Assembly (NCBI RefSeq): GCF_042650605.1
Contig: NZ_JBHSBN010000001.1
Span: forward strand, 496,001-560,000
Length of the DNA: 64,000 bases
From: Micromonospora_J zhanjiangensis
Lineage (GTDB): Bacteria > Actinomycetota > Actinomycetes > Mycobacteriales > Micromonosporaceae
Direction: 5' to 3'
Shown here: in pieces, positions 56,873-64,000 of the stretch
Position numbering within the stretch: the first letter of the stretch is position 1
Layout of the letters: every line of letters starts with the position of its first letter
Notes under the pieces: generated by a model
Databases searched by the model: none
What the model was told of the DNA's origin: nothing
What the model saw: the letters and a program-made list of their open reading frames with translations, nothing else
Program-made: the position numbers and the translations under genes

Positions 56873-57643
56873 TCAGTCCACCGCCAGCCGGTAGCCCCGG
56901 CGGACCACGGTCTGCACCACGCCGGGAGCCCGGAGCCCGGCGCGCAGCCGGGCCACGGCCATCTCCACCGCGTGCTCGTCCGCGCCCGGCGGCAGGGCCC
57001 GCAGCAGGGTGGCCCGGGACAGCACCCGGCCGGGGGTGCGGGCCAGGCTGCGCAGCACCGCCATCGGTGCCGGGGCGAGCGGACGCAGGTCACCGTCGAC
57101 CAGTGCGGCGTGCCCGCGCAGGCTGAGCCGGTGGCCGCGCGCCGACAGGTGGACCACCCGGGGCGGCAACTCGTCGACGAGCAGTTGGACCAGCGCGCCG
57201 GGGTGCGCCCGGGGCGGCGCGACGACCGGGACGTCGTACCGGCGCAGCGGCGCCGCGGCCGTGGCCGCGCCGACGGCCAGCACGTCGCCGCGCAGCGCCG
57301 CCAGCATCGCGCCGGTACGCGGGCCGGCCGCCTGGAGCAGGGCCGACGCGGCCGGTGCCGAGGTGAACGCGACGGCGTCCACCAGCCGGTTCTCGATCAG
57401 GTCGACGAGCCGGTGCAGCGGGGCCGGGTCGACCGGCGGTGCCCACCGGGTGGCGGCCCGTAGCTCGGCGCCGTCGGTCAGTGCCACCGGTCGCACCGCC
57501 GGTACCTGGACCACCCGGGCCCCGGCGCGTTCCAGCAGGATGGCCAGCCGGTCCCGGCGCCGGACGGCGGGTACGCCGACGGTGAAGCCCACCAGCGGTT
57601 CGTTGACCGGGTCCCGGGTGTCCGCCAGTACGTCCTCGGTCAT
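56873..57643 (-). CDS. HemD-like / winged-helix regulator, apparently internally shortened
   Basis: A 256-residue protein. Residues 17-65 (GFTVGVPAVRRRDRLAILLE) resemble the first strand-helix units of uroporphyrinogen-III synthase. The text then jumps to the late HemD segment WAPPVDPAPLHRLVDLIENR and VDAVAFTSAPAASALLQAAG. Residues about 170-256 are an OmpR-type winged helix (LAPAPMAVLRSLARTPGRVL; DEHAVEMAVARLRAGL; VQTVVRRGYRLAVD). Actinobacterial fusions of this kind are normally near 380 residues, so ~110 residues of the HemD fold seem missing without a frameshift. It probably regulates transcription, with synthase activity unlikely. CAGGCT 6 nt before the ATG may be its -10. Confidence 0.8.
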   Translation of the reverse strand: MTEDVLADTRDPVNEPLVGFTVGVPAVRRRDRLAILLERAGARVVQVPAVRPVALTDGAELRAATRWAPPVDPAPLHRLVDLIENRLVDAVAFTSAPAASALLQAAGPRTGAMLAALRGDVLAVGAATAAAPLRRYDVPVVAPPRAHPGALVQLLVDELPPRVVHLSARGHRLSLRGHAALVDGDLRPLAPAPMAVLRSLARTPGRVLSRATLLRALPPGADEHAVEMAVARLRAGLRAPGVVQTVVRRGYRLAVD

Positions 57644-57817
57644 GACGGGAGCCTGCCCGGACCGGATTTCAGTCCCGCGTCACGGATGTTTCCGATGAGC
57701 TAACCCGGGGCCTTCCGGGGGGTAAGGAGGCGTTTGGGCGGTTGGCGATGTCTGCCGGTTCGGCCGATCGACCGATGTCGAGTCGCCCCGGGGTGGGATG
57801 GACGGTCATACCGGGGG

Positions 57818-57823
57818 TAATCT
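57818..57823 (+). promoter_or_regulatory. -10 element TAATCT of the toxin-antitoxin pair
   Basis: TAATCT, 7 nt and ATG 57831: leaderless layout. It lies at the end of a 187-nt gap with no other gene. Confidence 0.6.
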
Positions 57824-57830
57824 GAGCGGC

Positions 57831-58118
57831 ATGACCGCCAAGGTGACCCTCTCGTTCTCGGACGAGACAATCGAGGACGCGCGCCGCTTCGCCAAACGCG
57901 AGGGCATGTCGCTCTCCGCCTGGATGGACCAGGCCGCCCGGGAGAAGGCGCTGCGCGAGGTGTTCGGGGCGCACGCGGCCGCGCTCGCCCGGGCCGGGCT
58001 GGACCTGGAGGAGGCGGCCCTGGCCGACGAGCGGGAGGTGGAGCTGGTGGACGCGATGCTGTTCCGGGCGGCCGACCCCACCCGACCGGACGGTCCCGGG
58101 CGACCGCGTGCTGCGTAG
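57831..58118 (+). CDS. Antitoxin-like protein of a MazEF-type pair
   Basis: A 95-residue protein. The N-terminus KVTLSFSDETIEDARRFAKR followed by SLSAWMDQAAREKALREVF looks like a ribbon-helix-helix DNA-binding domain; the rest is an acidic, helical tail that could wrap the toxin. Its stop lies 11 nt inside the next gene. ATG 57831 is set by the adjacent -10 element. Autorepression of the pair is the usual mode. Confidence 0.8.
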   Translation: MTAKVTLSFSDETIEDARRFAKREGMSLSAWMDQAAREKALREVFGAHAAALARAGLDLEEAALADEREVELVDAMLFRAADPTRPDGPGRPRAA

Positions 58119-58401
58119 GGGCGAGATCTGGCGCATCTCCGGGGCCCGGGAACGGCTCGGTCTGGTGGTCAGCTCCGACGTCTACAACGGCACGGACGTG
58201 CCGATCGTCATCGTCGTGGAGGTGGTGGCGGAGGAGTTGCTGCGTGATTCGCCCCTCGCCGTGGCCATGGGCGACTACGTGGTGATGCCGGACCGGCTAT
58301 CATCCCCGATGAAGAAGTGGTTCACCGAGTGCGTGGACGTCGCGGACAGTGACACGATGTTCAAGGTCTCCCGCGCGTTGCGCATTCTGCAGAACATCTG
58401 A
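58108..58401 (+). CDS. MazF/PemK-like endoribonuclease toxin
   Basis: A 97-residue protein with the family start MLRRGEIWRISGARERLGLV, then VVSSDVYNGTDVPIVIVVEV and a C-terminal VSRALRILQNI. Arg in RRGEIW and Ser in VSSDVYN are at the usual active-site positions. MazF toxins cut mRNA at short sequences. GTG 58108 overlaps the antitoxin frame, implying coupled synthesis. Confidence 0.82.
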   Translation: MLRRGEIWRISGARERLGLVVSSDVYNGTDVPIVIVVEVVAEELLRDSPLAVAMGDYVVMPDRLSSPMKKWFTECVDVADSDTMFKVSRALRILQNI

Positions 58402-58431
58402 TCCACTCGTGGGGACCGATGGCACCCGGTT

Positions 58432-58460
58432 TTGACCCTCGGTCGGCCCGACGGTATCGT
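58432..58460 (+). promoter_or_regulatory. Promoter of rplM-rpsI
   Basis: TTGACC (58432-58437), a 17-bp spacer and TATCGT (58455-58460), nearly the same as the rpsL promoter. Start near 58467; the ~108-nt leader begins with a GTTGC/GCAAC hairpin (58459-58480 region). Confidence 0.82.
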
Positions 58461-58574
58461 TGCCTGCTGTTGTGCAACGGCCCAGTGCGTGCCCTGTCGG
58501 GTACGCTTGGTCTTCTCTGCGTGCTGGTGTTCTGGCGCGCGACCACCAGACCGACGACGAGACAAGGTAAACCT

Positions 58575-59018
58575 GTGCGTACGTACAGCCCGAAGCCGGG
58601 TGAGATCGAGCGTCAGTGGCACGTTATCGACGCTTCTGACGTCGTGCTGGGCCGGCTGGCCACCCACGCCGCCACGTTGCTGCGCGGCAAGCACAAGCCG
58701 ACCTTCGCGCCGCACGTCGACACGGGCGACTTCGTCGTCGTCGTGAACGCCGGCAAGGTCGCGCTCACCGGCAACAAGCGGCAGACCAAGATCGCCTACC
58801 GGCACTCCGGCTACCCGGGCGGCCTGAAGCGGGTCGGCTACGAGGAGCTGCTCGCCAAGCGTCCGGAGCAGGCCATCGAGCTGGCAGTCAAGGGCATGCT
58901 CCCGCACAACAAGCTGGGCCGTCAGCTGATCAAGAAGCTGAAGGTCTACGCCGGTGCCGAGCACCCGCACGGCGCGCAGCAGCCCGTGCCGTTCGAGATC
59001 AAGCAGATCGCGCAGTGA
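58575..59018 (+). CDS. rplM: 50S ribosomal protein L13
   Basis: A 147-residue L13, an early 50S assembly protein (MRTYSPKPGEIERQWHVIDA; VLGRLATHAATLLRGKHKPT; GMLPHNKLGRQLIKKLKVY). GTG 58575 gives the family start. Operon with rpsI. Confidence 0.98.
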   Translation: MRTYSPKPGEIERQWHVIDASDVVLGRLATHAATLLRGKHKPTFAPHVDTGDFVVVVNAGKVALTGNKRQTKIAYRHSGYPGGLKRVGYEELLAKRPEQAIELAVKGMLPHNKLGRQLIKKLKVYAGAEHPHGAQQPVPFEIKQIAQ

Positions 59019-59038
59019 GCGCGGGCGAAGGAAGCAGC

Positions 59039-59524
59039 ATGACCGAGACCACCGCGACCGCCGTCGCCGACGTCGACGCCGAGACCCCGGCGCCCGTCGC
59101 GACCGCCACCGCAGCCCCCGTCGCCCGCCCCCGCGGCGACCGCCCGATCCAGACCGTGGGCCGCCGCAAGGAGGCCATCGTCCGGGTCCGGATCGTCCCC
59201 GGCAGCGGCAAGATCACCTGCAACGGGCGGGACCTGGAGGCGTACTTCCCGAGCAAGGTGCACCAGCAGCTGATCAAGGAGCCGCTGGTGACCGCCGAGA
59301 AGGCCGAGGCCTTCGACGTCATCGCCAACCTGCGCGGTGGCGGCATCACCGGCCAGGCCGGCGCGCTGCGCCTCGCCGTCGCCCGGGCGCTGATCGTCAA
59401 CGAGCCCGACGACCGCCCGGCGCTGAAGAAGGCCGGCTTCCTCACCCGGGACGCCCGGGTCAAGGAGAGCAAGAAGTACGGCCTCAAGAAGGCCCGCAAG
59501 GCGCCGCAGTACTCCAAGCGCTGA
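59039..59524 (+). CDS. rpsI: 30S ribosomal protein S9
   Basis: A 161-residue S9 whose C-terminal KAPQYSKR reaches the P-site tRNA. A ~40-residue Ala/Thr/Val-rich N-terminal extension precedes IQTVGRRKEAIVRVRIVPGS. ATG 59039 is chosen because GAAGGA is 6 nt upstream; GTG 59015, overlapping the rplM stop, would add eight residues. Confidence 0.96.
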   Translation: MTETTATAVADVDAETPAPVATATAAPVARPRGDRPIQTVGRRKEAIVRVRIVPGSGKITCNGRDLEAYFPSKVHQQLIKEPLVTAEKAEAFDVIANLRGGGITGQAGALRLAVARALIVNEPDDRPALKKAGFLTRDARVKESKKYGLKKARKAPQYSKR

Positions 59525-59550
59525 CCAGCAACACCTTGTACGTCTGACGG

Positions 59551-59602
59551 ACGGCCGGGTCCCCCCTCACGTGGTGGCGGGCCCGGCCGTTTCGCTTCTC
59601 CT
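59551..59602 (+). terminator. Terminator after rpsI
   Basis: ACGGCCGGGTCC (59551-59562) pairs with GGGCCCGGCCGT (59579-59590; one T-G), followed by TTCGCTTCTCCT. The pyrimidine-rich tail supports termination. Confidence 0.75.
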
Positions 59603-59632
59603 GTCGGTGGCTCTGGTGGAGGTTCTCGTTCG

Positions 59633-60991
59633 ATGGGGCGGTTGTTCGGCACTGACGGCGTACGCGGACGGGCGAACGCGGACCTGACACCGGAATTGGC
59701 CCTCGCGGTCGCGGTGGCGGCGGCTCACACGCTCGCCGAGACCGATCGCAGCCGCCGGCCGCTCGCCGTGGTGGGCCGGGACACCCGGGCCAGCGGTGAG
59801 ATGCTCGAAGCGGCGGTGGTGGCCGGCCTGGCCAGCGCCGGTGCGAACGTGGTGCGGGTCGGCGTGCTGCCCACGCCCGCGGTGGCGTACCTGGTCGGCG
59901 AGACCAAGGCAGACCTCGGGGTGATGCTCTCGGCGTCGCACAACCCGATGCCGGACAACGGCATCAAGCTGTTCGCCGCCGGCGGCAACAAGCTCCCGGA
60001 CGAGATCGAGCTGAAGATCGAGGCCGTGATCGAGGCGAACGGCGCGACCGACTGGCGGCGGCCCACCGGCGCCGGCGTGGGACGGGTGAACGACCTGCTC
60101 GACGGCGCCGACCACTACGTACAGCACCTGACCGGGACGATCCCGAACCGGCTCGACGGGATCAAGGTCGTGGTGGACTGCGCCAACGGCGCCGCGTACG
60201 AGGTGGCCCCGGTCGCGTACCAGGAGGCCGGCGCCGAGGTCGTCGCGATCCACGCCGACCCGGACGGGCTGAACATCAACGACGACTGCGGCTCGAACCA
60301 CATCGAGGCGCTGCGGGCGGCCGTGGTCGAGCACGGGGCGGACCTCGGCATCGCCCACGACGGCGACGCCGACCGGTGCGTGGCGGTGACCGCGGCCGGT
60401 GAGGAGGTCGACGGCGACCAGATCATGGCCATCCTCGCGCTGGCCATGCGCGACGCCGGCGCGCTGACCGCGGACACCCTGGTCGCCACGGTGATGAGCA
60501 ACCTCGGCCTGCGGCTGGCGATGTCCGCCGAGGGCATCCGGCTGCTGGAGACCAAGGTCGGCGACCGGTACGTCCTGGAGGAGTTGCGCGCCTCCGGCCT
60601 GGCGCTCGGCGGCGAGCAGAGCGGGCACATCGTGATGCCGGCGTACGCGACCACCGGCGACGGGGTGCTCACCGGACTGCACCTGATGTCCCGGATGGCC
60701 GCCACCGGTCGGTCGCTGGCCGAGCTGGCCGCCGTGGTCACCAAGCTGCCGCAGGTCCTGATCAACGTCCCGGTGGCCGACCGTACGGTGGGCGCCGGTG
60801 CGCCGGCCGTGCTGGCCGCCGCCGAGCGGGCCGAACGGGACCTGGGCGGCACCGGCCGGGTGCTGCTGCGCCCCTCCGGCACCGAACTGCTGGTCCGGGT
60901 GATGGTGGAGGCCGAGACCGTCGAGATCGCGCAGACCGTGGCCGAGCGGATCGCCGCCGAGGTGCGGCTGGCCAGCCCGGCCCAGGGCTGA
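59633..60991 (+). CDS. glmM: Phosphoglucosamine mutase
   Basis: A 452-residue enzyme converting glucosamine-6-P to glucosamine-1-P for peptidoglycan. The phosphoserine is S102 (SASHNPMPDNGIK); the metal loop is DGDADR (about 242-247); GGEQSGHIV and RPSGTELLVRVMVE complete the active site. GGAGG lies about 11 nt before the ATG. glmS, the previous step of the pathway, begins 2.7 kb downstream. Confidence 0.97.
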   Translation: MGRLFGTDGVRGRANADLTPELALAVAVAAAHTLAETDRSRRPLAVVGRDTRASGEMLEAAVVAGLASAGANVVRVGVLPTPAVAYLVGETKADLGVMLSASHNPMPDNGIKLFAAGGNKLPDEIELKIEAVIEANGATDWRRPTGAGVGRVNDLLDGADHYVQHLTGTIPNRLDGIKVVVDCANGAAYEVAPVAYQEAGAEVVAIHADPDGLNINDDCGSNHIEALRAAVVEHGADLGIAHDGDADRCVAVTAAGEEVDGDQIMAILALAMRDAGALTADTLVATVMSNLGLRLAMSAEGIRLLETKVGDRYVLEELRASGLALGGEQSGHIVMPAYATTGDGVLTGLHLMSRMAATGRSLAELAAVVTKLPQVLINVPVADRTVGAGAPAVLAAAERAERDLGGTGRVLLRPSGTELLVRVMVEAETVEIAQTVAERIAAEVRLASPAQG

Positions 60992-60999
60992 CACCCGGT

Positions 61000-61026
61000 T
61001 GCACCGGCTTTCCGGGAAGCCGGGCA
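61000..61026. terminator. Hairpin between convergent glmM and aminotransferase
   Basis: CCGGCTT (61004-61010) pairs with AAGCCGG (61017-61023), TCCGGG loop; flanking TGC/GCA extend it with a bulge. Short gap between convergent genes. Confidence 0.6.
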
Positions 61027-61042
61027 CCGACCGTGGCGTGGG

Positions 61043-62287
61043 TCAGCGGTCGGCGGTGGGCAGGGTACGCAGCCGGGTGACCGCCTCGGCGAGCACCTCC
61101 GGGCGCTTGCAGAAGGCGAACCGGACCAGTCGGCGGCCGGCCTCGACGTCGTCGTAGAAGACCTGGGTCGGGATGGCCACCACCCCGCACCGCTCGGGCA
61201 GGCTGCGGCAGAACTCCACCCCGTCCCGGCCGCCGAGCCGGCCGATGCCGGCGGTGACGAAGTACGTCCCCTCCGGGACGATCGTCTCGAAACCGGCCTC
61301 GGTCAGACCGGTGGCGAGCTGGTCCCGGCGCCGTTGCAGGTCGTCGCGGAAACCGTCGAAGTAGCTGTCCGGCAGTTCCAACGCGACCGCCACCGCCGGT
61401 TGCAGCGGCGCCGCGTTGACGAAGGTGAGGAACTGCTTCACCCGCAGCACGGCGGCGACCAGCGCGGCCGGTCCGCTCACCCAGCCCACCTTCCAGCCGG
61501 TGCAGGAGAACGTCTTGCCGGCCGAGGAGACCCGCAGCGTCCGCTGCCACATCCCGGGCAGCCCGGCCAGCGGGAGGTGCCCGGTGGCGGCGTCGGTGAA
61601 GACCAGATGTTCGTAGACCTCGTCGGTGACCGCGTACGCGCCGTACTCCTGGCAGAGTTCGGCGATCAGCGTCAGCTCGTCGCGGGTGAAGACCTTGCCG
61701 GTCGGGTTGTGCGGCGAGTTGAGCAGCACCAACCGGGTCCGCGGTCCGAACGCCGCGCGCAGCGCCGCCGGGTCGAACGCGTACCGGCCGTCGTCGGCGG
61801 GGCGCAGGGTGACCGGCCGGCGCACCGCTCCGGCGAGCGCGATCGAGGCCGCGTACGAGTCGTAGTACGGCTCGAAGCAGACCACCTCGTCGCCGGTCTC
61901 GCAGAGCGCCAGGATGGCGGCGGCGATCGCCTCGGTCGCGCCGGCGGTGACGAGTATCTCGCCGTCCGGGTCGTAGTCCAGCCCCCAGAACCGCTTCTGG
62001 TGCCCGGCGACGGCCGCCCGCAGCGCGGGAATCCCGGGGCCGGGCGGGTACTGGTTGGCGCCGCCGCGCACCGCCTCGGCCGCGGCGGCCAGCATCTCCG
62101 CCGGTCCGTCGGTGTCCGGGAAGCCCTGGCCCAGGTTGACCGCGCCGGTCCGGGTCGCCAGGGCCGACATCTCGGCGAAGACGGTGGTCCCGAACGGGCG
62201 CATCCGGGCCACCAACGGTTCGCCCGCGGGTGCCGGTGCGGCGGCGGGCGGCCCGGGCGACGGTGCTGGTCGGGTCGGGTCGGACAT
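61043..62287 (-). CDS. Class I/II PLP-dependent aminotransferase (DapC/KAT-like)
   Basis: A 414-residue fold-type I aminotransferase. NLGQGFPDTDGP and NQYPPGPGIPALRAAVA are typical of the kynurenine/methionine/succinyl-DAP subgroup; NSPHNPTGK is 191-199 region; the PLP lysine is K258 in SSAGKTFSCTGWKVGW. A ~22-residue Pro/Ala-rich N-terminus precedes the fold. In mycobacteria the similar protein is annotated as DapC; substrate specificity cannot be fixed from sequence. Confidence 0.88.
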   Translation of the reverse strand: MSDPTRPAPSPGPPAAAPAPAGEPLVARMRPFGTTVFAEMSALATRTGAVNLGQGFPDTDGPAEMLAAAAEAVRGGANQYPPGPGIPALRAAVAGHQKRFWGLDYDPDGEILVTAGATEAIAAAILALCETGDEVVCFEPYYDSYAASIALAGAVRRPVTLRPADDGRYAFDPAALRAAFGPRTRLVLLNSPHNPTGKVFTRDELTLIAELCQEYGAYAVTDEVYEHLVFTDAATGHLPLAGLPGMWQRTLRVSSAGKTFSCTGWKVGWVSGPAALVAAVLRVKQFLTFVNAAPLQPAVAVALELPDSYFDGFRDDLQRRRDQLATGLTEAGFETIVPEGTYFVTAGIGRLGGRDGVEFCRSLPERCGVVAIPTQVFYDDVEAGRRLVRFAFCKRPEVLAEAVTRLRTLPTADR

Positions 62288-62322
62288 CGGGCGTCTCCCA
62301 GGGTGTCGGCGCGCTGCTCGTG

Positions 62323-62358
62323 CCTCGGGCGCCGGCTCGACGTCGCCGGCGCCCGAGG
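62323..62358. terminator. Perfect 14-bp hairpin between two minus-strand genes
   Basis: CCTCGGGCGCCGGC (62323-62336) pairs with GCCGGCGCCCGAGG (62345-62358), 8-nt loop. Read on the minus strand it follows the MmpS-like gene and precedes the aminotransferase. Confidence 0.7.
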
Positions 62359-62452
62359 GCCACGCTGCCCTACCGGGACCCGTCGCGGCAACTCCGCCGA
62401 CGGGTCTGGCGGCCGACCCGCTCCGGCCCGGCCGGGGCCCGAGCAGGCCTGG

Positions 62453-63322
62453 TCAGCGCGGCAGGCTGAAGTCGGCGCAGTTGACCACCACGCCCTTCTT
62501 GGTCTCCCGCTCCTGGCCGTCGACGAGCAGCCGGCAGGAGACCTGGGCGCCGTTCTCCCCGGAGGCGATCACCGAGGCCATGCCCGAGCGGACGGTCAGC
62601 TCCTTCTTCCAGGGCAACGATTCGCCGGTCAGCCGCTGCGAGGTGCCGCGCTCGTCGAAGTAGGTGATCCTGGCCCGGCCGCTGCCGGTCACCTCGTAGA
62701 CGACCTGGATCCCCGCGCCCGAGCCGGTGGGCAGTCCGGTCGGGTACAGCGTGGGTTCCGACGTGGGGATGGCGCTCTTGATCGCGTCGCTGGCGGACTT
62801 CATCGTCCAGACGACGGTGCCGACGGCACCGACGCAGACCAGCAGGACGACGGCGATGACCACTGCCACGATCACCCCGACGTTGTTCTTGCTCGCGTTC
62901 GCGGGCGGCGGGGCCATCGGCTGCCCGGGGGCGCCGGGCGGCGGGTAGCCGGGCCCACCCGGCCCGGCCGGCGGGTAGCCGCCCTGGGGGTAGCCGCTCT
63001 GCGGGTAGCCGGCCGGCGGGTAGCCCGGCTGCTGTCCGGGATAGCCACCCGGGTACGTCGGCGCGGCCGGCCCGGACGTGGGCGCCGGCTGGTACGGCGA
63101 CTGCTCCGGCGGGTACGAGGGCCGCGGCGCGGGCGGCTCGGCGCCGTACGGCGGCTGCGGGGACCAGGATTCCGGAGCCGGCGGCCCGGACGGGACGGGG
63201 TGCTGGTGCGCGGGTGGCTGTGGCGGGCCCGGCTCGTACGACGGCGAACTCGACGGCCCCGGGTCGTACGAGGGTGAGCCGGACGGGCCCGGGTCGTACG
63301 GCGACTGGGTGGGGTCGGACAT
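62453..63322 (-). CDS. MmpS-like membrane protein with proline/tyrosine-rich N-terminus
   Basis: A 289-residue protein. Residues 1-145 are Pro/Tyr/Gly/Ser-rich with GYP repeats (YPPAGYPQSGYPQGGYPPAG); one TM helix at about 148-173; the outer domain (VVYEVTGSGRARITYFDERG; ESLPWKKELTVRSGMASVIA; GAQVSCRLLVDGQERE) matches the MmpS accessory-protein pattern with its Cys pair (VSCRL, VNCAD). No MmpL partner is seen. ATG 63322 begins MSDPTQSPYD. Confidence 0.83.
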   Translation of the reverse strand: MSDPTQSPYDPGPSGSPSYDPGPSSSPSYEPGPPQPPAHQHPVPSGPPAPESWSPQPPYGAEPPAPRPSYPPEQSPYQPAPTSGPAAPTYPGGYPGQQPGYPPAGYPQSGYPQGGYPPAGPGGPGYPPPGAPGQPMAPPPANASKNNVGVIVAVVIAVVLLVCVGAVGTVVWTMKSASDAIKSAIPTSEPTLYPTGLPTGSGAGIQVVYEVTGSGRARITYFDERGTSQRLTGESLPWKKELTVRSGMASVIASGENGAQVSCRLLVDGQERETKKGVVVNCADFSLPR

Positions 63323-63328
63323 GACTGC

Positions 63329-63367
63329 TCCGCAAGGGTCGGTAGGGATGTTCCGCAAAGGGTCGGT
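63329..63367. repeat. Direct repeat before the MmpS-like gene
   Basis: TCCGCAAGGGTCGGT (63329-63343) recurs as TCCGCAAAGGGTCGGT (63352-63367), 23 bp apart start to start (about two helical turns), just upstream of the minus-strand start at 63322. It may bind a regulator. The rest of the 378-nt gap to glmS shows no gene. Confidence 0.6.
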
Positions 63368-63654
63368 CGGGGTGTGTCGTTTCGGACCGGCGTGTCGGGG
63401 CACCCGGGAGCCGGACGGGCCCGCTCCCGTGGTCGTCCGACCGTTGGACCTCGGGCAAGGGACCACTGTGTCGGGTCCGGGCAATACCGGTCGGGACCAA
63501 ACCGCCGTTTCCGGACGAGCGGCCCGACCGGTGTCGTACCGGCGCTCGCTGACAGTGCCGGATCGACGCGGTTCCCGGCAACCCCGTACCGCCGCCGGTG
63601 TCGAGGTTTGGTCCCGGATGCCGGTATCAAGCAATGGGTGTGAGCAATAACCGT

Positions 63655-63683
63655 ACTTTCGAGCACGCGTGCTGAGCGAAAGT
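63655..63683. promoter_or_regulatory. Palindrome over the glmS -35 region
   Basis: ACTTTCG (63655-63661) and CGAAAGT (63677-63683) flank the perfect 12-bp palindrome AGCACGCGTGCT (63662-63673). The site covers the expected -35 position of the glmS promoter and is a good operator candidate. Confidence 0.6.
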
Positions 63684-63687
63684 CCGC

Positions 63688-63693
63688 TAGGCT
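63688..63693 (+). promoter_or_regulatory. -10 element TAGGCT for glmS
   Basis: TAGGCT, 7 nt and ATG 63701: leaderless layout. No consensus -35; the palindrome lies there. Confidence 0.62.
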
Positions 63694-63700
63694 GCGGGCC

Positions 63701-64000
63701 ATGTGTGGAATCGTGGGGTACGCCGGCGGACGCCCGGCGTTGGGGATCGTGCTGGACGGACTGCGCCGCCTGGAGTACCGCGGCTACGACTCGGCCGGGG
63801 TGGCGATCGTCTGCGCCGACGAGCTGCTGACCGAGAAGCGCGCGGGCAAGCTCGCCAACCTGGAGAAGGTGCTGGGCGAGCGGGCCGAGGCGGACCCGAC
63901 GGACGTCGACTGCGGCGCCTCGACGCTCGGCATCGGCGACGGCACCACCGGCATCGGGCACACCCGGTGGGCCACCCACGGCGGACCCACCGACCGCAAC
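63701..64000 (+). CDS. glmS: Glucosamine-6-phosphate synthase, N-terminal fragment
   Basis: The first 100 codons of glmS, cut by the window end. MCGIVGYAGGRPALGIVLDG provides the N-terminal nucleophile Cys2 after Met removal; LRRLEYRGYDSAGVA and GIGHTRWATHGGPTDRN are the glutaminase-domain signatures. It makes glucosamine-6-P from fructose-6-P and glutamine, feeding GlmM. Confidence 0.97.
   Translation, partial: MCGIVGYAGGRPALGIVLDGLRRLEYRGYDSAGVAIVCADELLTEKRAGKLANLEKVLGERAEADPTDVDCGASTLGIGDGTTGIGHTRWATHGGPTDRN

Noticed and set aside
61334..63277. A 647-codon plus-strand frame opposite the aminotransferase and MmpS-like genes
   Set aside because: Composition is shadow-like (Arg/Gly/Val), it spans two clear genes and a terminator hairpin, and has no promoter or start context.

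Overview
The window is high-GC DNA (about 70% by eye) with dense GTG/ATG overlaps, actinobacterial gene order and actinobacterial family features: a conservon, an F420/LLM-type oxidoreductase, DUF1707 and MmpS-like proteins, and TANNNT-type leaderless promoters. A Micromonosporaceae genome (Micromonospora/Salinispora relative) is the most likely source. That assignment is inference from gene content, not from a search.

Layout. 1-4470: the end of rpoB, rpoC and a strong terminator; the rpoB-rpoC gap can fold into a large three-way-junction RNA. 4472-5561: two small membrane proteins. 5731-10555: the str operon (rpsL, rpsG, fusA, tuf) behind a consensus promoter and a ~280-nt structured leader. 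10556-22775: the S10-spc superoperon (rpsJ to rplO), then secY and adk. 22786-24300: map and a DUF1707 protein. 24563-28716: infA, rpmJ, rpsM, rpsK, rpsD, rpoA, rplQ; then truA. 29692-35511: a proline-rich membrane protein, a divergent RsmC-like methyltransferase, an ABC-F ATPase and an aldo/keto reductase. 35523-41542: a TPP-riboswitch-controlled thiamine operon (thiE, thiO, thiS, thiG, a second ThiE/TenI-like gene, thiD, thiC), all translationally coupled. 41654-46110: a membrane protein with a giant disordered tail, divergent from a Ser/Thr protein kinase. 46125-50420: a NitT/TauT-type ABC transporter with an LLM flavin/F420 oxidoreductase and a cupin. 50490-56790: a solute-binding lipoprotein with no permease beside it, divergent from a conservon (NIT-domain sensor kinase, roadblock protein, DUF742 protein, small GTPase). 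56873-58401: a HemD-like/winged-helix regulator that looks internally shortened, and a MazEF-like toxin-antitoxin pair. 58432-64000: rplM-rpsI, glmM, an aminotransferase, an MmpS-like protein and the start of glmS.

Two expression styles are visible. Translation and RNA polymerase operons have long, structured 5' leaders, including one 20-nt motif shared by the rpsL and rpsJ leaders. Many single genes have a TANNNT hexamer only 6-7 nt before the start codon, as expected for leaderless mRNAs. Most of the window is core genome. The less ordinary parts are the rpoB-rpoC RNA, the shared leader motif, the glycine-rich insert in ThiD, the shortened HemD-like regulator, the ABC/LLM/cupin cluster and the binding-protein/conservon pair.
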